DNA of 64,000 nucleotides, taken from Verrucomicrobiales bacterium. GTDB lineage: Bacteria > Verrucomicrobiota > Verrucomicrobiia > Verrucomicrobiales > DEV007. A model generated the notes under the pieces. That model saw only the letters and a list, made by a program, of their open reading frames with translations, did not search any database and had not been told where the DNA came from. The stretch spans positions 1 through 64,000 of the forward strand of contig JAPYUT010000005.1 in NCBI GenBank assembly GCA_029940475.1. Reading direction: 5' to 3'. Below, one piece after another: positions 8,754-18,151 of the stretch (position 1 is its first letter; the number at the start of each line of letters is the position of its first letter). The translations under genes and the position numbers were made by a program.

Positions 8754-9905
8754 CTACTTGTCCCAGCCGTTTGCCTTGATCAGCGCCTTGAGTTCATCAA
8801 TCGCGGCATGGTCGGAAGGCATGCGCTCATGCTTGACGAGATACTTGACGGCATTGTTGACCTGTATCACATCACCCTTGCGACCCACGGGGTTTGCCTT
8901 GACCCCGGCCATGAAGGCCTCGCCCTCCTCCTGCGCCACTGCCGCCGCCTCATCATCCACCTCATAGCAAAGGGATTCCATCAGTCGCAATAACCTGTCC
9001 TTGCCCTTTTTTGTAGCCGCGTCCCTGCGAAGATCGGCGGCGATCTCCGCCCGCTTGGCCATTGTTGCCGCAACGGAAAGCTTTCCGTCCGTGCCACCAT
9101 CAACAGGCCGCTTGCGTAATGGGCGATACCAGATATTGCGAAACCGCACCGGGTTGCCATGGTCCTGGATCTTCAGCGGTCCTTTTTCCGGAAATGCCTT
9201 TGGCTTGGAGCGGCCCCTGTGCCCGCCACCGCCTTCAAGCGGAGTGGAATCCTGTACTACCACGCCATTGATCAACACGGTAAAGGATCCCTCATCAAGA
9301 ACCACGCCGTCCTTGACCACCGGCCGGCGAAAAATAATGTCGTAGCTCTGCCACTGCCCGGGTGCGTGCAGCGGATTGGCCGCCGGCGGCATTACGCCAT
9401 AGACCGATCCTGCAAATCCATCCGGGTAGGTGGCGTTATTGTGGTTATCCAAAACCTGGATTTCGGTCGACCCCATGAGGAAAACGCCACTGTTGCCGCG
9501 CCCCTGGCTGTTGCCCTGAACATTGACGGGTGCCGCCCACTCAACGTGCAGCTGGCAGTCGGCAAACTGCGCCTTGGAACGGATGGTGCCGGCATTCTTG
9601 GCACACTGCACGGCACCGTCGACAACCTGCCAGTCAGCCTTGCGGTTCTTCTTCTCGTGTTCCCAGTTGGCCTTGAAGGAAGCCTCCGTGCCGTCAAAAA
9701 GCACGATGGCATCGGATGGCGGGGCTCCCGGAAGTTTGCCGGGGGTTACCTGCGGCGGCTGCGGGCGGTTCATGTCGTGCACTGCCCACGGGTGATGGTC
9801 ATCCGGAGGATCTCCATAGAACTGCGCCGAGGCAAGGGGGGCGCTGAGGAGGACAAGGAGTATTGCGAGCCTCGCGGGGCGAAATAATGTTAAATCAATT
9901 TTCAT
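8754..9905 (-). CDS. Secreted DUF1080 (3-keto-disaccharide hydrolase-like) protein
   Basis: This 383-residue protein carries a signal peptide ending in 'LASA' and a DUF1080 concanavalin-like fold: 'AIVLFDGTEASFKANW', 'WQVVDGAVQC', 'QLHVEWAAP', 'RGNSGVFLMGSTEIQVLDNHNNATY', and 'PLKIQDHGNPVRFRNIWYRPL'. The family is abundant in planctomycetes and Verrucomicrobiota and includes 3-keto-glycoside hydrolases, so a periplasmic role in glycan or glycoside breakdown is likely but unproven. About 120 C-terminal residues beyond the domain form a helical, charged extension of unknown role. It is divergent from the ThuA-like gene to the right, another protein common in such sugar-catabolic sets. Confidence 0.9.
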   Translation of the reverse strand: MKIDLTLFRPARLAILLVLLSAPLASAQFYGDPPDDHHPWAVHDMNRPQPPQVTPGKLPGAPPSDAIVLFDGTEASFKANWEHEKKNRKADWQVVDGAVQCAKNAGTIRSKAQFADCQLHVEWAAPVNVQGNSQGRGNSGVFLMGSTEIQVLDNHNNATYPDGFAGSVYGVMPPAANPLHAPGQWQSYDIIFRRPVVKDGVVLDEGSFTVLINGVVVQDSTPLEGGGGHRGRSKPKAFPEKGPLKIQDHGNPVRFRNIWYRPLRKRPVDGGTDGKLSVAATMAKRAEIAADLRRDAATKKGKDRLLRLMESLCYEVDDEAAAVAQEEGEAFMAGVKANPVGRKGDVIQVNNAVKYLVKHERMPSDHAAIDELKALIKANGWDK

Positions 9906-10079
9906 GGGATGTCTGATTTAGCCTAAATCGAGGTTGCAGGCAAGCTCCCCGGTCCGCAAAATTAAGAGAGCATCAATGATCATGGGTCGGAAAAACATCG
10001 TTTCCCGGGGCGGTTTTCCGTTGGAAAGCCACACCGCATGCGGTCATACTTGGAAGCTCTTCCAAAAAACCTTTTAAAT

Positions 10080-11135
10080 ATGAAATCAAAAGCACTAACG
10101 ACAGCAGCCCTTGCCATGGTAATGGCAGGCTCCACGGCACTCGCCGCCGATACCCTTGACCTGCCGGGCAAAGACGGCCCCGGGAAGGGGAAAAAAATCG
10201 TCCTGATCTCCGGCGATGAGGAATACCGCTCGGAGGAATCCGCCCCGATGCTGGCAAAGATCCTTTCCCAGAAACACGGATTTGATTGTGTGGTGGTATT
10301 TTCCTGGACTGGAAATTACATCGATCCCAACAACCAGGGCGGATTGCGCGGGCTGGAGGCCCTTGATGATGCCGACCTGATGATTATCGGCACCCGTTTC
10401 CGCAGGCCGGACGCAAAAGGGGCAGCCCACATCACGAAATTCCTCAATTCCGGCAAGCCGGTGATCGGTTTCCGCACGGCGACCCATGCCTTTAACGGCG
10501 GCGGTGCATTTGGTGAGGGTGAGAGCAAGATCAGCTTTGGGCAGTTTGGCCGCAAGGTGCTTGGCGAACAATGGGTCAGCCACCACGGCGGCCACAAGCG
10601 TGAAGGCGCGCGTGGAGTCATCGAGGCCGCCAACAAGGACCATGCCATACTTAACGGGGTGGCGGACGTTTTTGCCCCTTCGGATGTCTACGGTGTCAGG
10701 CACCTCACCGGAGATGACACCATTTTGTTGCGCGGAGCGGTCACCAAGACACTCGATCCCAAGTCCGAGAATATTGCCGGCAAGAAAAACGACCCCATGC
10801 AGGCCCTCGCCTGGCTGCACACCTACACGACACCGGACGGCAAGAAAAAAGCCAGCTCGTTCTGCACCACGGCAGGCGCCTCATGCGATTTCGTCAGCGA
10901 GGGGCTGCGCCGCCTGGTGGTCAACGCTGCCTATCACCTTACCGGCCTTAAGGTCCCGGCGAAGGCGGACGTTGACTACGTCGATGCCTTTTACCCAAGC
11001 TTCTACGGATTCATTCGTGACAAGAACTGGTATAAGGACCTTGATCTGCAGGTGGAAGACTATGGCCTGGGCAAAAAACCGCACGTGATTGACCCGCCGG
11101 GAAGCCCCAAGTGGCCATTCCGCCCGTCTCCATAA
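10080..11135 (+). CDS. Secreted ThuA-like domain protein
   Basis: The 351-residue product has a signal peptide ('MKSKALTTAALAMVMAGSTALA') followed by a ThuA-like, glutamine-amidotransferase-like fold: 'KKIVLISGDEEYRSEESAPMLAKIL', 'LEALDDADLMIIGTRFRR' and 'GKPVIGFRTATHAF'. ThuA-like proteins act in trehalose and other disaccharide use through 3-keto intermediates in some bacteria; many PVC homologues are exported. I chose ATG at 10080 because the signal peptide starts there. It is divergent from DUF1080 and followed after 27 nt by the giant PVC protein. Confidence 0.88.
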   Translation: MKSKALTTAALAMVMAGSTALAADTLDLPGKDGPGKGKKIVLISGDEEYRSEESAPMLAKILSQKHGFDCVVVFSWTGNYIDPNNQGGLRGLEALDDADLMIIGTRFRRPDAKGAAHITKFLNSGKPVIGFRTATHAFNGGGAFGEGESKISFGQFGRKVLGEQWVSHHGGHKREGARGVIEAANKDHAILNGVADVFAPSDVYGVRHLTGDDTILLRGAVTKTLDPKSENIAGKKNDPMQALAWLHTYTTPDGKKKASSFCTTAGASCDFVSEGLRRLVVNAAYHLTGLKVPAKADVDYVDAFYPSFYGFIRDKNWYKDLDLQVEDYGLGKKPHVIDPPGSPKWPFRPSP

Positions 11136-11162
11136 AGGCTGCCGCTGAACATTTTCTACACG

Positions 11163-14100
11163 ATGACCAAAGGAACTGTTGCCCTATGCGGGGCCATTCT
11201 TGCGGTCCACCTAGTGGCGCCACTCGTCGCGGCCGCCGAGTCGTTCATCCACGGCTATCCGGGGAAGCGGAGTTACGTCGCGGGTGAGGAACTTACCTTC
11301 CATCTCTCCACCGACTTGGCGGAGGTCGATCTTGAGATCGCGAGGATCGGGGCGGGGCGCCAGGTGGTCTGGAACGGGAACGGGATTAGGGCCGGAAAAC
11401 ATCCAGTTCCCAAGAACGCCAGCTCGCACGGATGCGATTGGCCGGTTGCCTCCACCATCAAGGTTCCGGAATCGTGGGCCAGCGGTTGCTACGAGGCGCT
11501 GGCGCGCTCGGGTGAGACACAGGGCAACCGGATGTTCTTTGTCGTGAGGTCTTCGCGCCCCGGCCGGGATGCCAAGATTCTCCTGCAACTCGCATCCAAC
11601 ACCTACAACGCCTACAACGGCTGGGGCGGGTTCAGCCTCTACACCTACTGGGGGCCGGCTCACTGGGACAAGGTGCACGAGCCCGGGGATGAACTCGGTC
11701 GCCGGGTCAGCTTCCAGCGACCGTTCGGAGGGATCGATCGCAATTGGGAGCTCCCTTTCATCCAGTGGGCGGAACGCAACGGCTACCGCCTCGACTACGC
11801 GATCAACAGCGACCTCGAGTTCCACTCCGAGATGCTCGAGCACTACAAGCTCGTGCTCAGTGTCGGCCACGACGAGTACTGGTCGGCGCCGATGCGCGAC
11901 CACCTCGAGGCTTACATCGCGAAGGGCGGCAACGTCGCGTTCTTCAGCGGCAATACGTGTTGCTGGCAGGTGCGCAGCCAGGATCGTGGGAACGACCTGG
12001 TGTGTTGGAAGGAAGCCTACGAACAGGATCCCCTCTACAAACCCGGGGGGCATCCACTGCTCAGCACCCTGTGGAGCCACCATCTCGTAGAGCGCCCGGA
12101 GAACCAGCTGACGGGCGTGGGCTTTCTCCGTGGCGGTTTCCACCGCTTCCGGAACGGCATCCCAAACGGCTCGGGCGCCTACGCGGTGCACCGTCCGGAC
12201 CACTGGATCTTCGAGGGGACCGGATTGCTGGAGGGGATGGAGTTTGGGGGGGAGGACACCATCGTCGGCTACGAGTGCGACGGCTGCGAGTTCACGGTAG
12301 TCGATGGTCGGCCCGTCCCGACTGGTAGAGACGGGACGCCGAAGAATTTCACCATCCTCGCGACGGCACCGGCGCGGTGGGGAGAGGGAGATCTCGGTTG
12401 GTACAAACCCGCCCACGATCTGTGGAAGACGAACCAACACGAACACGGCTGCATGGGCATCTACAGCGTGCCCGGCGGGGGGACGGTCTTCACCGCCGCG
12501 ACCACCGACTGGGCGCACGGGCTCGTTTCTGGCAACGCCGGTAGCGGTGGCGTGAACGTCCTCGCCAATGCCTCCGGGCCGCTCGGTCCTGGCCACAACG
12601 CAGAGGTGTTCGAGGGCGGGAATTGGAACATCCTCCACGGCCACTTCGTCGGAAGAGTCGTCGACGAAAACGGCAAGCCACTGCCTCAACAGCTTACCGT
12701 CGAGTTCGGCGCGTCTGAAGAGAACGCGGCGGTCACCAATTGGGGGAAGGCGCCGCAGGCGAGCTACGTGAACGCATCGGCACCGGCTGGCGTGGGCAAC
12801 AACGCGCTGATGAACGACATGCTGTATAGCAGCGGCGTGCCAAGGGAGCAGGCAGGGGTGCGGTTGCGCGGGCTGCCGGCAGGGAAGTATGAGGTGTTCG
12901 CCCTGCTGCGACACTTCGCAGCCGCAGAGTCCAACCAATACCGGTGGGCGATCGGAGTGGATCTCGACCGGCTGGACGATGGTGCGTTCACGGCGCAGGG
13001 CGGCAGCCGGACGGAGTGGATCCGAGCGACCCCCGAGCAGGCAGGCAACTATGCCCGCGCCACGGTTCGCATCTCCGGACCGCAGGAGGCGATCACGATG
13101 ATCTACGACAACCTCAACGAGAGCTTCACCGATGTGATGGGCTTCCAGATCGCGCGCCTGGCGGAGGACGGCAATGCCGAGCCTGGCTTCCGAATCCAGT
13201 TCGACTGCGGTGGCGGTGACCGGGACACGAACAACCATGTCGATCGCATCACCCGCAACGTCCTGAACCGGCTCTCTGGGGAAGCACCGCCGGCTGCGAA
13301 ACTTCCACGCACGGGGAGTGTCCCCGAGGAGCGTCCGGCCATTCGCCCGCCATCAGCGCTGCGCGGTTGGGCAGACTGGGAGCGTGGTAAAAAAATCTTC
13401 GAGAAGATCGAGGTGCCACCAGCGCCGCCGCTCTCGCCGGAAGAGCAGCTGAAAACCTTCAAGCTCGCGCCGGGATACCGCGCCGAGCTGGTGGCCGCCG
13501 AGCCGATGGTCGCCGATCCGGTGTTCTTCGAGTTCGACGCCGACGGGCGGATCTGGGTGCTCGAGTATCGCGGCTATATGCGCGACCTCGCCGGGACCGG
13601 CGAGGCCGATCCGATCTGCCGCCTCATGGTGCTAGAGGACACCGACGCCGACGGGCGCTCCGACAAGAGCACGGTCTACCTCGACGGGCTTGTCATGCCG
13701 CGCAGTTTCGCTTTTGTCGAGGGCGGCCTGCTCCTAGCTGAACCGCCGCACTTGTGGTACTGTCAGGATCAAGACGGTGACCTGGTGTGCGACCGCCGGC
13801 GCAAGGTGGGCAGCTATGGCGTGGCCGGCAACCCCCAGCACACCGCCAACGGCTTGCGGCGCGGCATCGACAACTGGCTGCACAACGCCGATTGGCCAAG
13901 GCGGCACCGGTTTAGCGACGGCGAGCTCATCGAGGAAGAGACGATCCACCGCGGCCAGTTCGGGGTGAGCTTCGACGATGTCGGGCGCTTCTACACTTGT
14001 TACGAGAGCACGGCCGCCGTGATGGATTACATGCCGGAGGAATATGCGCGCCGCCATCCGGGGCTCCTGGCGCTCTCGCGCAAGGGCGGGAACCGGGTGC

Positions 14101-16109
14101 AGTTCGGAGTTGGCACCAAGATTTCCGGCCCGGCGCAGGAAGTCTTCCCCATCCGCCCGACGCCGCAGATCACGCTTGGCGGATTGGAACTGCGCGACGA
14201 CGGCACCCTGCGCACTTACACCGTCGTCGCCGGCACCTGCGTCTACCGGGGCGACCAATTTCCCGCCGATGCACGCGGCAACCTGTTCGTCCCGGAAGCC
14301 GGCGGGCATCTCATCGGGCGTCTCGTCTTGGGAGATGGCCTGACCCCGCAGACCCAACGCCACTATCCCGCCGGACAGGAACTCCTCGCCTCCACCGACG
14401 AACGTTTCCGCCCCATCAACGCGCGCACCGGGCCGGATGGCGCCCTCTACATCGCCGATATGTACAAGGGCATGATCGAACACGTCATCTTTCTGGTGCC
14501 GTGGATCACCGATCAGGTAAAAGCGCGCGACCTTCTCACCGGCAACGACCTCGGTCGCATCTGGCGCATCGTGGCGACGGATCGGCCGATCTCCCACCAA
14601 TCGCCTGCGCTTTCCAAGCTGGATGCCGACGGACTCGTCCGTGAGCTGAACCACCCCAACGGCTGGCGGCGCGACACCGCCCAGCGGCTCCTCGTCGACC
14701 GCCGCCTCGCCGCCGCCGTGCCAGCCCTGACGGCTCTGGCTCGCCAGGGTGAATCTTATCTCGGTCGCCTCCACGCCCTGTGGACGCTGGACGGGTTGGG
14801 AGCGCTCGACTGGCCGACCCTCACCCAAGCCGCCCGCCATGAACATCCCGGCGTTCGCGCGACGGCGTTACGGTTGATGGACAAAATGGACCGCGAGCAG
14901 TGGCGCGCCCGAGTGGTCGAGGAGATCGCGGTGCTGGTCGCAGAGCGCGGGGAGACCGACCCGACCGTTCTGCAGCAGGCGCTGATCACGCTCAGTGCCG
15001 CCGCCACTCAACCGGACGACTACTGTTTGCTCATGGAAATTGTCGCCAAGCAATCCGGTGACCTCGGGCGCACGGCGGCGCTCACCGGCCTCGCCGGTCG
15101 CGAGGCCGCCTGCCTGGAGGTTGCCATGCAGCCGTCTGAGGCAGTGCCCAAAGCAGTCCGCGAAGCGTTCATCCGCGACCTATCCGCGCTCATCGAAATC
15201 GGGACGACCGAGGGCGCCCCGGTCGCGCCGGTGGTGAACTACGATTCGCTCACCGCCGAAGAGATGAAGCGCGCCAAGCTCGGCGCGGAGAAGTACGCGA
15301 TGCTCTGTGCGTCGTGTCACCAATCGCACGGCCTCGGTACGCCTGACGTGACGCCCCGGCTGGCCGCGAGCGAGTGGGTCACTGGCTCTCCCGAGCGTCT
15401 CGCCCAGATCGTTCTCCGCGGCCTGGTCGGGCCGGTCAAGGTGAACGGGGAGGAGTGGAACCTGCACATGCCCGGAATCGGCAACTCGGGTGTGGTCGAC
15501 GACGAGGATCTCGCAGCCATCATCACTTACATCCGCCGCTCCTGGGGCAACGCCGCCGCACCGGTGGCGCCAGATTTGATCGCCGCCGAACGCAAAGCCT
15601 CCGCAGACCGCAAGTTCCCGTGGACGGTTTCCGAGTTGGCGGGCAAAGAGGCGGCCAACAAACCCGCTGCGATCCGCCCGGACGGAAAAGGTCAGCTCGT
15701 CCTCGCGGCCAAAGCCGCGCAACTCTTCGGCAAACAGCTCCGCTACCACCCGGACCTCGATCTCCTCGGCCCGTGGATCAACGAGAGCGACGCCGCCCTC
15801 TGGGTTGTCGACGTCCCGGCAACTGGCCGCTACCGAGTGGATCTCCACTACGCCATGGATGATAAAAACGCCGGCAACACGTGGCGCCTCGAGTCCGATA
15901 CCGGCGCGCTGGATGGCAAAGTTGCAAGCACTGGAGGCTTTGATCAGTTTGCGGAAAGGGGCGTCGGGTTCCTCGAGCTAAAGAAAGGATCCAACCGCAT
16001 CCTCATGCGCGCCGCCGGCAAGCTCGACGGGGAGCTGATCGACCTGCGTGCGATCCGCCTGCAGCTACGACGGCATCGAACTGTTCCGCGAAAGTCCGCT
16101 GGAACTTGA
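11163..16109 (+). CDS. Giant exported DMFase-beta-like / PVC dehydrogenase / cytochrome c fusion
   Basis: At 1648 residues this fuses parts usually found separately. In order: signal peptide (1-25); a domain resembling the N,N-dimethylformamidase beta-subunit C-terminal family (about 95-560), with 'GGFSLYTYWGP' near 154 and 'SVGHDEYWS' near 234; a linker with a beta-rich module; a PVC-type membrane-bound dehydrogenase/beta-propeller domain starting 'LAPGYRAELVAAEP' near 768; HEAT-like helices (about 1150-1300); a class I cytochrome c domain with haem motif CASCH at C1382/C1385/H1386; and a C-terminal carbohydrate-binding-like jelly roll. It is probably periplasmic and may pass electrons from sugar or amide oxidation to a haem. 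Base composition is clearly GC-richer than flanking genes, pointing to recent acquisition (inference). Confidence 0.88.
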   Translation: MTKGTVALCGAILAVHLVAPLVAAAESFIHGYPGKRSYVAGEELTFHLSTDLAEVDLEIARIGAGRQVVWNGNGIRAGKHPVPKNASSHGCDWPVASTIKVPESWASGCYEALARSGETQGNRMFFVVRSSRPGRDAKILLQLASNTYNAYNGWGGFSLYTYWGPAHWDKVHEPGDELGRRVSFQRPFGGIDRNWELPFIQWAERNGYRLDYAINSDLEFHSEMLEHYKLVLSVGHDEYWSAPMRDHLEAYIAKGGNVAFFSGNTCCWQVRSQDRGNDLVCWKEAYEQDPLYKPGGHPLLSTLWSHHLVERPENQLTGVGFLRGGFHRFRNGIPNGSGAYAVHRPDHWIFEGTGLLEGMEFGGEDTIVGYECDGCEFTVVDGRPVPTGRDGTPKNFTILATAPARWGEGDLGWYKPAHDLWKTNQHEHGCMGIYSVPGGGTVFTAATTDWAHGLVSGNAGSGGVNVLANASGPLGPGHNAEVFEGGNWNILHGHFVGRVVDENGKPLPQQLTVEFGASEENAAVTNWGKAPQASYVNASAPAGVGNNALMNDMLYSSGVPREQAGVRLRGLPAGKYEVFALLRHFAAAESNQYRWAIGVDLDRLDDGAFTAQGGSRTEWIRATPEQAGNYARATVRISGPQEAITMIYDNLNESFTDVMGFQIARLAEDGNAEPGFRIQFDCGGGDRDTNNHVDRITRNVLNRLSGEAPPAAKLPRTGSVPEERPAIRPPSALRGWADWERGKKIFEKIEVPPAPPLSPEEQLKTFKLAPGYRAELVAAEPMVADPVFFEFDADGRIWVLEYRGYMRDLAGTGEADPICRLMVLEDTDADGRSDKSTVYLDGLVMPRSFAFVEGGLLLAEPPHLWYCQDQDGDLVCDRRRKVGSYGVAGNPQHTANGLRRGIDNWLHNADWPRRHRFSDGELIEEETIHRGQFGVSFDDVGRFYTCYESTAAVMDYMPEEYARRHPGLLALSRKGGNRVQFGVGTKISGPAQEVFPIRPTPQITLGGLELRDDGTLRTYTVVAGTCVYRGDQFPADARGNLFVPEAGGHLIGRLVLGDGLTPQTQRHYPAGQELLASTDERFRPINARTGPDGALYIADMYKGMIEHVIFLVPWITDQVKARDLLTGNDLGRIWRIVATDRPISHQSPALSKLDADGLVRELNHPNGWRRDTAQRLLVDRRLAAAVPALTALARQGESYLGRLHALWTLDGLGALDWPTLTQAARHEHPGVRATALRLMDKMDREQWRARVVEEIAVLVAERGETDPTVLQQALITLSAAATQPDDYCLLMEIVAKQSGDLGRTAALTGLAGREAACLEVAMQPSEAVPKAVREAFIRDLSALIEIGTTEGAPVAPVVNYDSLTAEEMKRAKLGAEKYAMLCASCHQSHGLGTPDVTPRLAASEWVTGSPERLAQIVLRGLVGPVKVNGEEWNLHMPGIGNSGVVDDEDLAAIITYIRRSWGNAAAPVAPDLIAAERKASADRKFPWTVSELAGKEAANKPAAIRPDGKGQLVLAAKAAQLFGKQLRYHPDLDLLGPWINESDAALWVVDVPATGRYRVDLHYAMDDKNAGNTWRLESDTGALDGKVASTGGFDQFAERGVGFLELKKGSNRILMRAAGKLDGELIDLRAIRLQLRRHRTVPRKSAGT

Positions 16110-16197
16110 GAAATAGCGTGTTGAGTTGAGACAACACCATGTAAGAAAGAGGTCGGGCACTTAGCGGAATCCGTCGGACTGCGCATAGTGGGGTTCT

Positions 16198-16435
16198 ATG
16201 AATTCAGACACCACTTACCGATTTTCTTTCGGTCCATGGAATATCGGTGAAGGGGCCGACCCTTTTGGCCCGGACGTCCGTCAGCCGTATCCGCATGAGA
16301 AAAAGTACGAGCTCTTCCGTTCTCTCGGATTCGAGGGGGTTCAGCTGCACGACGATGATGTTGTTCCTGATCTCGACAGTAAAACTCCGGCGCAACTTTT
16401 GGCTTCGGTCTCCCCCGGGCGGGTTCTTCGAGCAC
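16198..16435 (+). pseudogene. xylA: 5' remnant of a xylose isomerase gene
   Basis: An ORF starting at an ATG with a GGGG ribosome-binding site encodes a recognisable xylose isomerase N-terminus: 'YRFSFGPWNIGEGADPFG' and 'GFEGVQLHDDDVVPDLD', with the conserved HDDD. After about residue 66 the similarity stops; intact enzymes run to about 390 residues, and the rest of the gene is not in the window. The reading frame continues to 16464 and overlaps the 3' end of the leftward neighbour. I read this as the truncated right edge of an acquired block; it would not make an active enzyme. Confidence 0.7.
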
Positions 16436-17464
16436 TCAGTAGAGCCCGTCCAGCAATGAGCTGATATTCACACGGACGATTTCGCCCATTGTTGTGCAGG
16501 AATTAAACGCCGCGCAATGGTGATGCTCCGCGAGCTCGCTGCGTAGCTGGGCGACCTTTTCCGGGGGGGATAATTCATCCCCGGACATAACTTCAAGCAA
16601 TGCCCCGAGCCGGTGCTCGGCAACCTTGCACCGCCGGGCCACCAGGGTGCGCTCCTCCTTGCGATACTGTTCAATGGTCTCTCCGTTAAGGAGGTCATCT
16701 ATCATTGCGACCATCGGTTGATTATCACTGAAGGACTGCGCCATGTACATTTCTTGCCGTCCTTCATACGACTGCTGGTCAAAATCGATCGGTCTCACGC
16801 GATATTGCACCTCTTCAAAGTCCGGCGTGATATCAACCACGTAGTTCACTGCCCGCATGTCTCCAAGCAGGCGGATAAAACAGCGTTCGTTAAACTTCAC
16901 GAACTCCTTGGCGATGCGCACCTCGTTGATCTCGTCACGATGCAGCCAGTCGCGCAGGAATACATCCCCGGGGAGTCCCGCAATATGTTCTTCAATCAGG
17001 GTGTCGCCATTGATCAGGTAATTAATGCGGGTTGGCGAGAGAATATGCTCGAGTTCCAGCCCGTATATTCTCGAGGCATCAGCCCATTTCACGTAATAAT
17101 GGTCAAAGTTGTCATTATAGCGGTTGATGATGCGGATTCGGAATGGCCGTGAATTGCCAAACTCGCCAAAATCAATTCGCTCCACATCCAGGTGCCTGGC
17201 CACTGCTGATCTGCCTCCCATTTTAAGATCCGCATAAATACGTGTCAGCTTGGGACGCAATTCGGCCATCTCGCCCGGGGGATACATGACGCTCTGCCAA
17301 AGCGTTTCCGTGCCTGCCGGCGACTCGTAGGGTGCCGTTTCGCTGAACCGTGAAAGGTCGCGGTAAATTTCCGGGACGCTTGCCACGTGCCTGCCATACT
17401 TGGTCAGGTAGGCATTCAGGGCCGGGCCCACGACGTAGGGAATTTTCTTTTTCGATATTTCCAT
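16436..17464 (-). CDS. Hypothetical protein, possibly kinase-fold
   Basis: This 342-residue soluble protein is not one I can name. It has features reminiscent of the protein-kinase/aminoglycoside-phosphotransferase fold: a Lys in 'YYVKWAD' (K126) with 'YGLELEHIL' downstream, a catalytic-loop-like 'RLLGDMRAVNYVVD' (D202, N207), and a 'RPIDFDQ' stretch (D227, D229) where a metal-binding DFG-like motif would lie. This is pattern reading, not a family match. No signal peptide or membrane segment. Its 3' end abuts the xylA remnant, so a boundary of acquired DNA lies directly next to its stop codon; whether the C-terminus is native cannot be told. Confidence 0.65.
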   Translation of the reverse strand: MEISKKKIPYVVGPALNAYLTKYGRHVASVPEIYRDLSRFSETAPYESPAGTETLWQSVMYPPGEMAELRPKLTRIYADLKMGGRSAVARHLDVERIDFGEFGNSRPFRIRIINRYNDNFDHYYVKWADASRIYGLELEHILSPTRINYLINGDTLIEEHIAGLPGDVFLRDWLHRDEINEVRIAKEFVKFNERCFIRLLGDMRAVNYVVDITPDFEEVQYRVRPIDFDQQSYEGRQEMYMAQSFSDNQPMVAMIDDLLNGETIEQYRKEERTLVARRCKVAEHRLGALLEVMSGDELSPPEKVAQLRSELAEHHHCAAFNSCTTMGEIVRVNISSLLDGLY

Positions 17465-17560
17465 CTTTTCAATACCCTGCCGGAAAAGCTTCCGGGGAGA
17501 TGCTCCATGCGCAACGCAAAAATGATGCCCGAGGGTTCATTTATTGGGCATCCTGCCGTT

Positions 17561-18079
17561 TTATTCCCTTTCCATCCGACCCTCGATACCATGCTTGAGC
17601 AACACGCGCCCACTTCTGGAAATTGGGGCAAGGGTCGCCCTTATCCCGCTGCCACGGCACTTGATAGTAAAGATTTTAAAGTCAGGGGAAATGATAGCAG
17701 TTTCAATTTCCGCCCAGTAGATGACCTGCATATTCCTGGCCGGGCGCCAAAATGGCAACAGTTCAATGCCAAGCGGGGTGAGTATGATGAACGCATGGCG
17801 CAGGCAATGCGCAGTCACCCAGAAACATACAATCGCCGGTGCCAGGGGGACAAGGGCCCACAATGGAGAAACCGCCGCTGCCGGCTCCCCCGCGGCATTG
17901 CCCGCAAGCGGCAGCGCCTTGATAAAAATCCCGCCGGCAACACACAGGCCGGCAATGCCGGCGGTTAAGAATGTCATCGCCTGGCGGGAACGCGTAAAGC
18001 GCAGTTCCTGCTCGGGCCGGGTGACCTTGCGCGGACGGCGGGGCAACAGCTTGCCGGCAAGTTTCTTGACTTCTTTCAT
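17561..18079 (-). CDS. Two-pass membrane protein, unknown function
   Basis: The protein has a basic N-terminus ('MKEVKKLAGKLLPRRPRK'), two membrane segments ('AMTFLTAGIAGLCVAGGIFI' and 'LWALVPLAPAIVCFWVTAHCL') and a cytoplasmic C-terminal domain that resembles bacterial PH-like domains in pattern ('HAFIILTPLGIELLPFW...'). The call is tentative. ATG at 18079 gives a protein of about 172 residues; the same frame opens at a TTG at 18148, only 3 nt after the stop of the aldehyde dehydrogenase gene, so coupling to that gene is possible. Neither start has a convincing ribosome-binding site. Confidence 0.6.
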   Translation of the reverse strand: MKEVKKLAGKLLPRRPRKVTRPEQELRFTRSRQAMTFLTAGIAGLCVAGGIFIKALPLAGNAAGEPAAAVSPLWALVPLAPAIVCFWVTAHCLRHAFIILTPLGIELLPFWRPARNMQVIYWAEIETAIISPDFKIFTIKCRGSGIRATLAPISRSGRVLLKHGIEGRMERE

Positions 18080-18151
18080 CCTGCAACGGGCCGGGGGCAG
18101 CGACACCGTCCACCGGGCCAACTTCCGGTCTTGCCCCTGATTGATCAAGGC

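Noticed and set aside
11211-13238. 675-residue minus-strand ORF
   Set aside because: Antisense to the giant GC-rich gene; long shadow frames are expected from its codon use. No recognisable domain, Val/Arg/Ala/Pro-rich sequence.
13734-14846. 370-residue minus-strand ORF
   Set aside because: Same reason: antisense shadow inside the PVC domain coding sequence.
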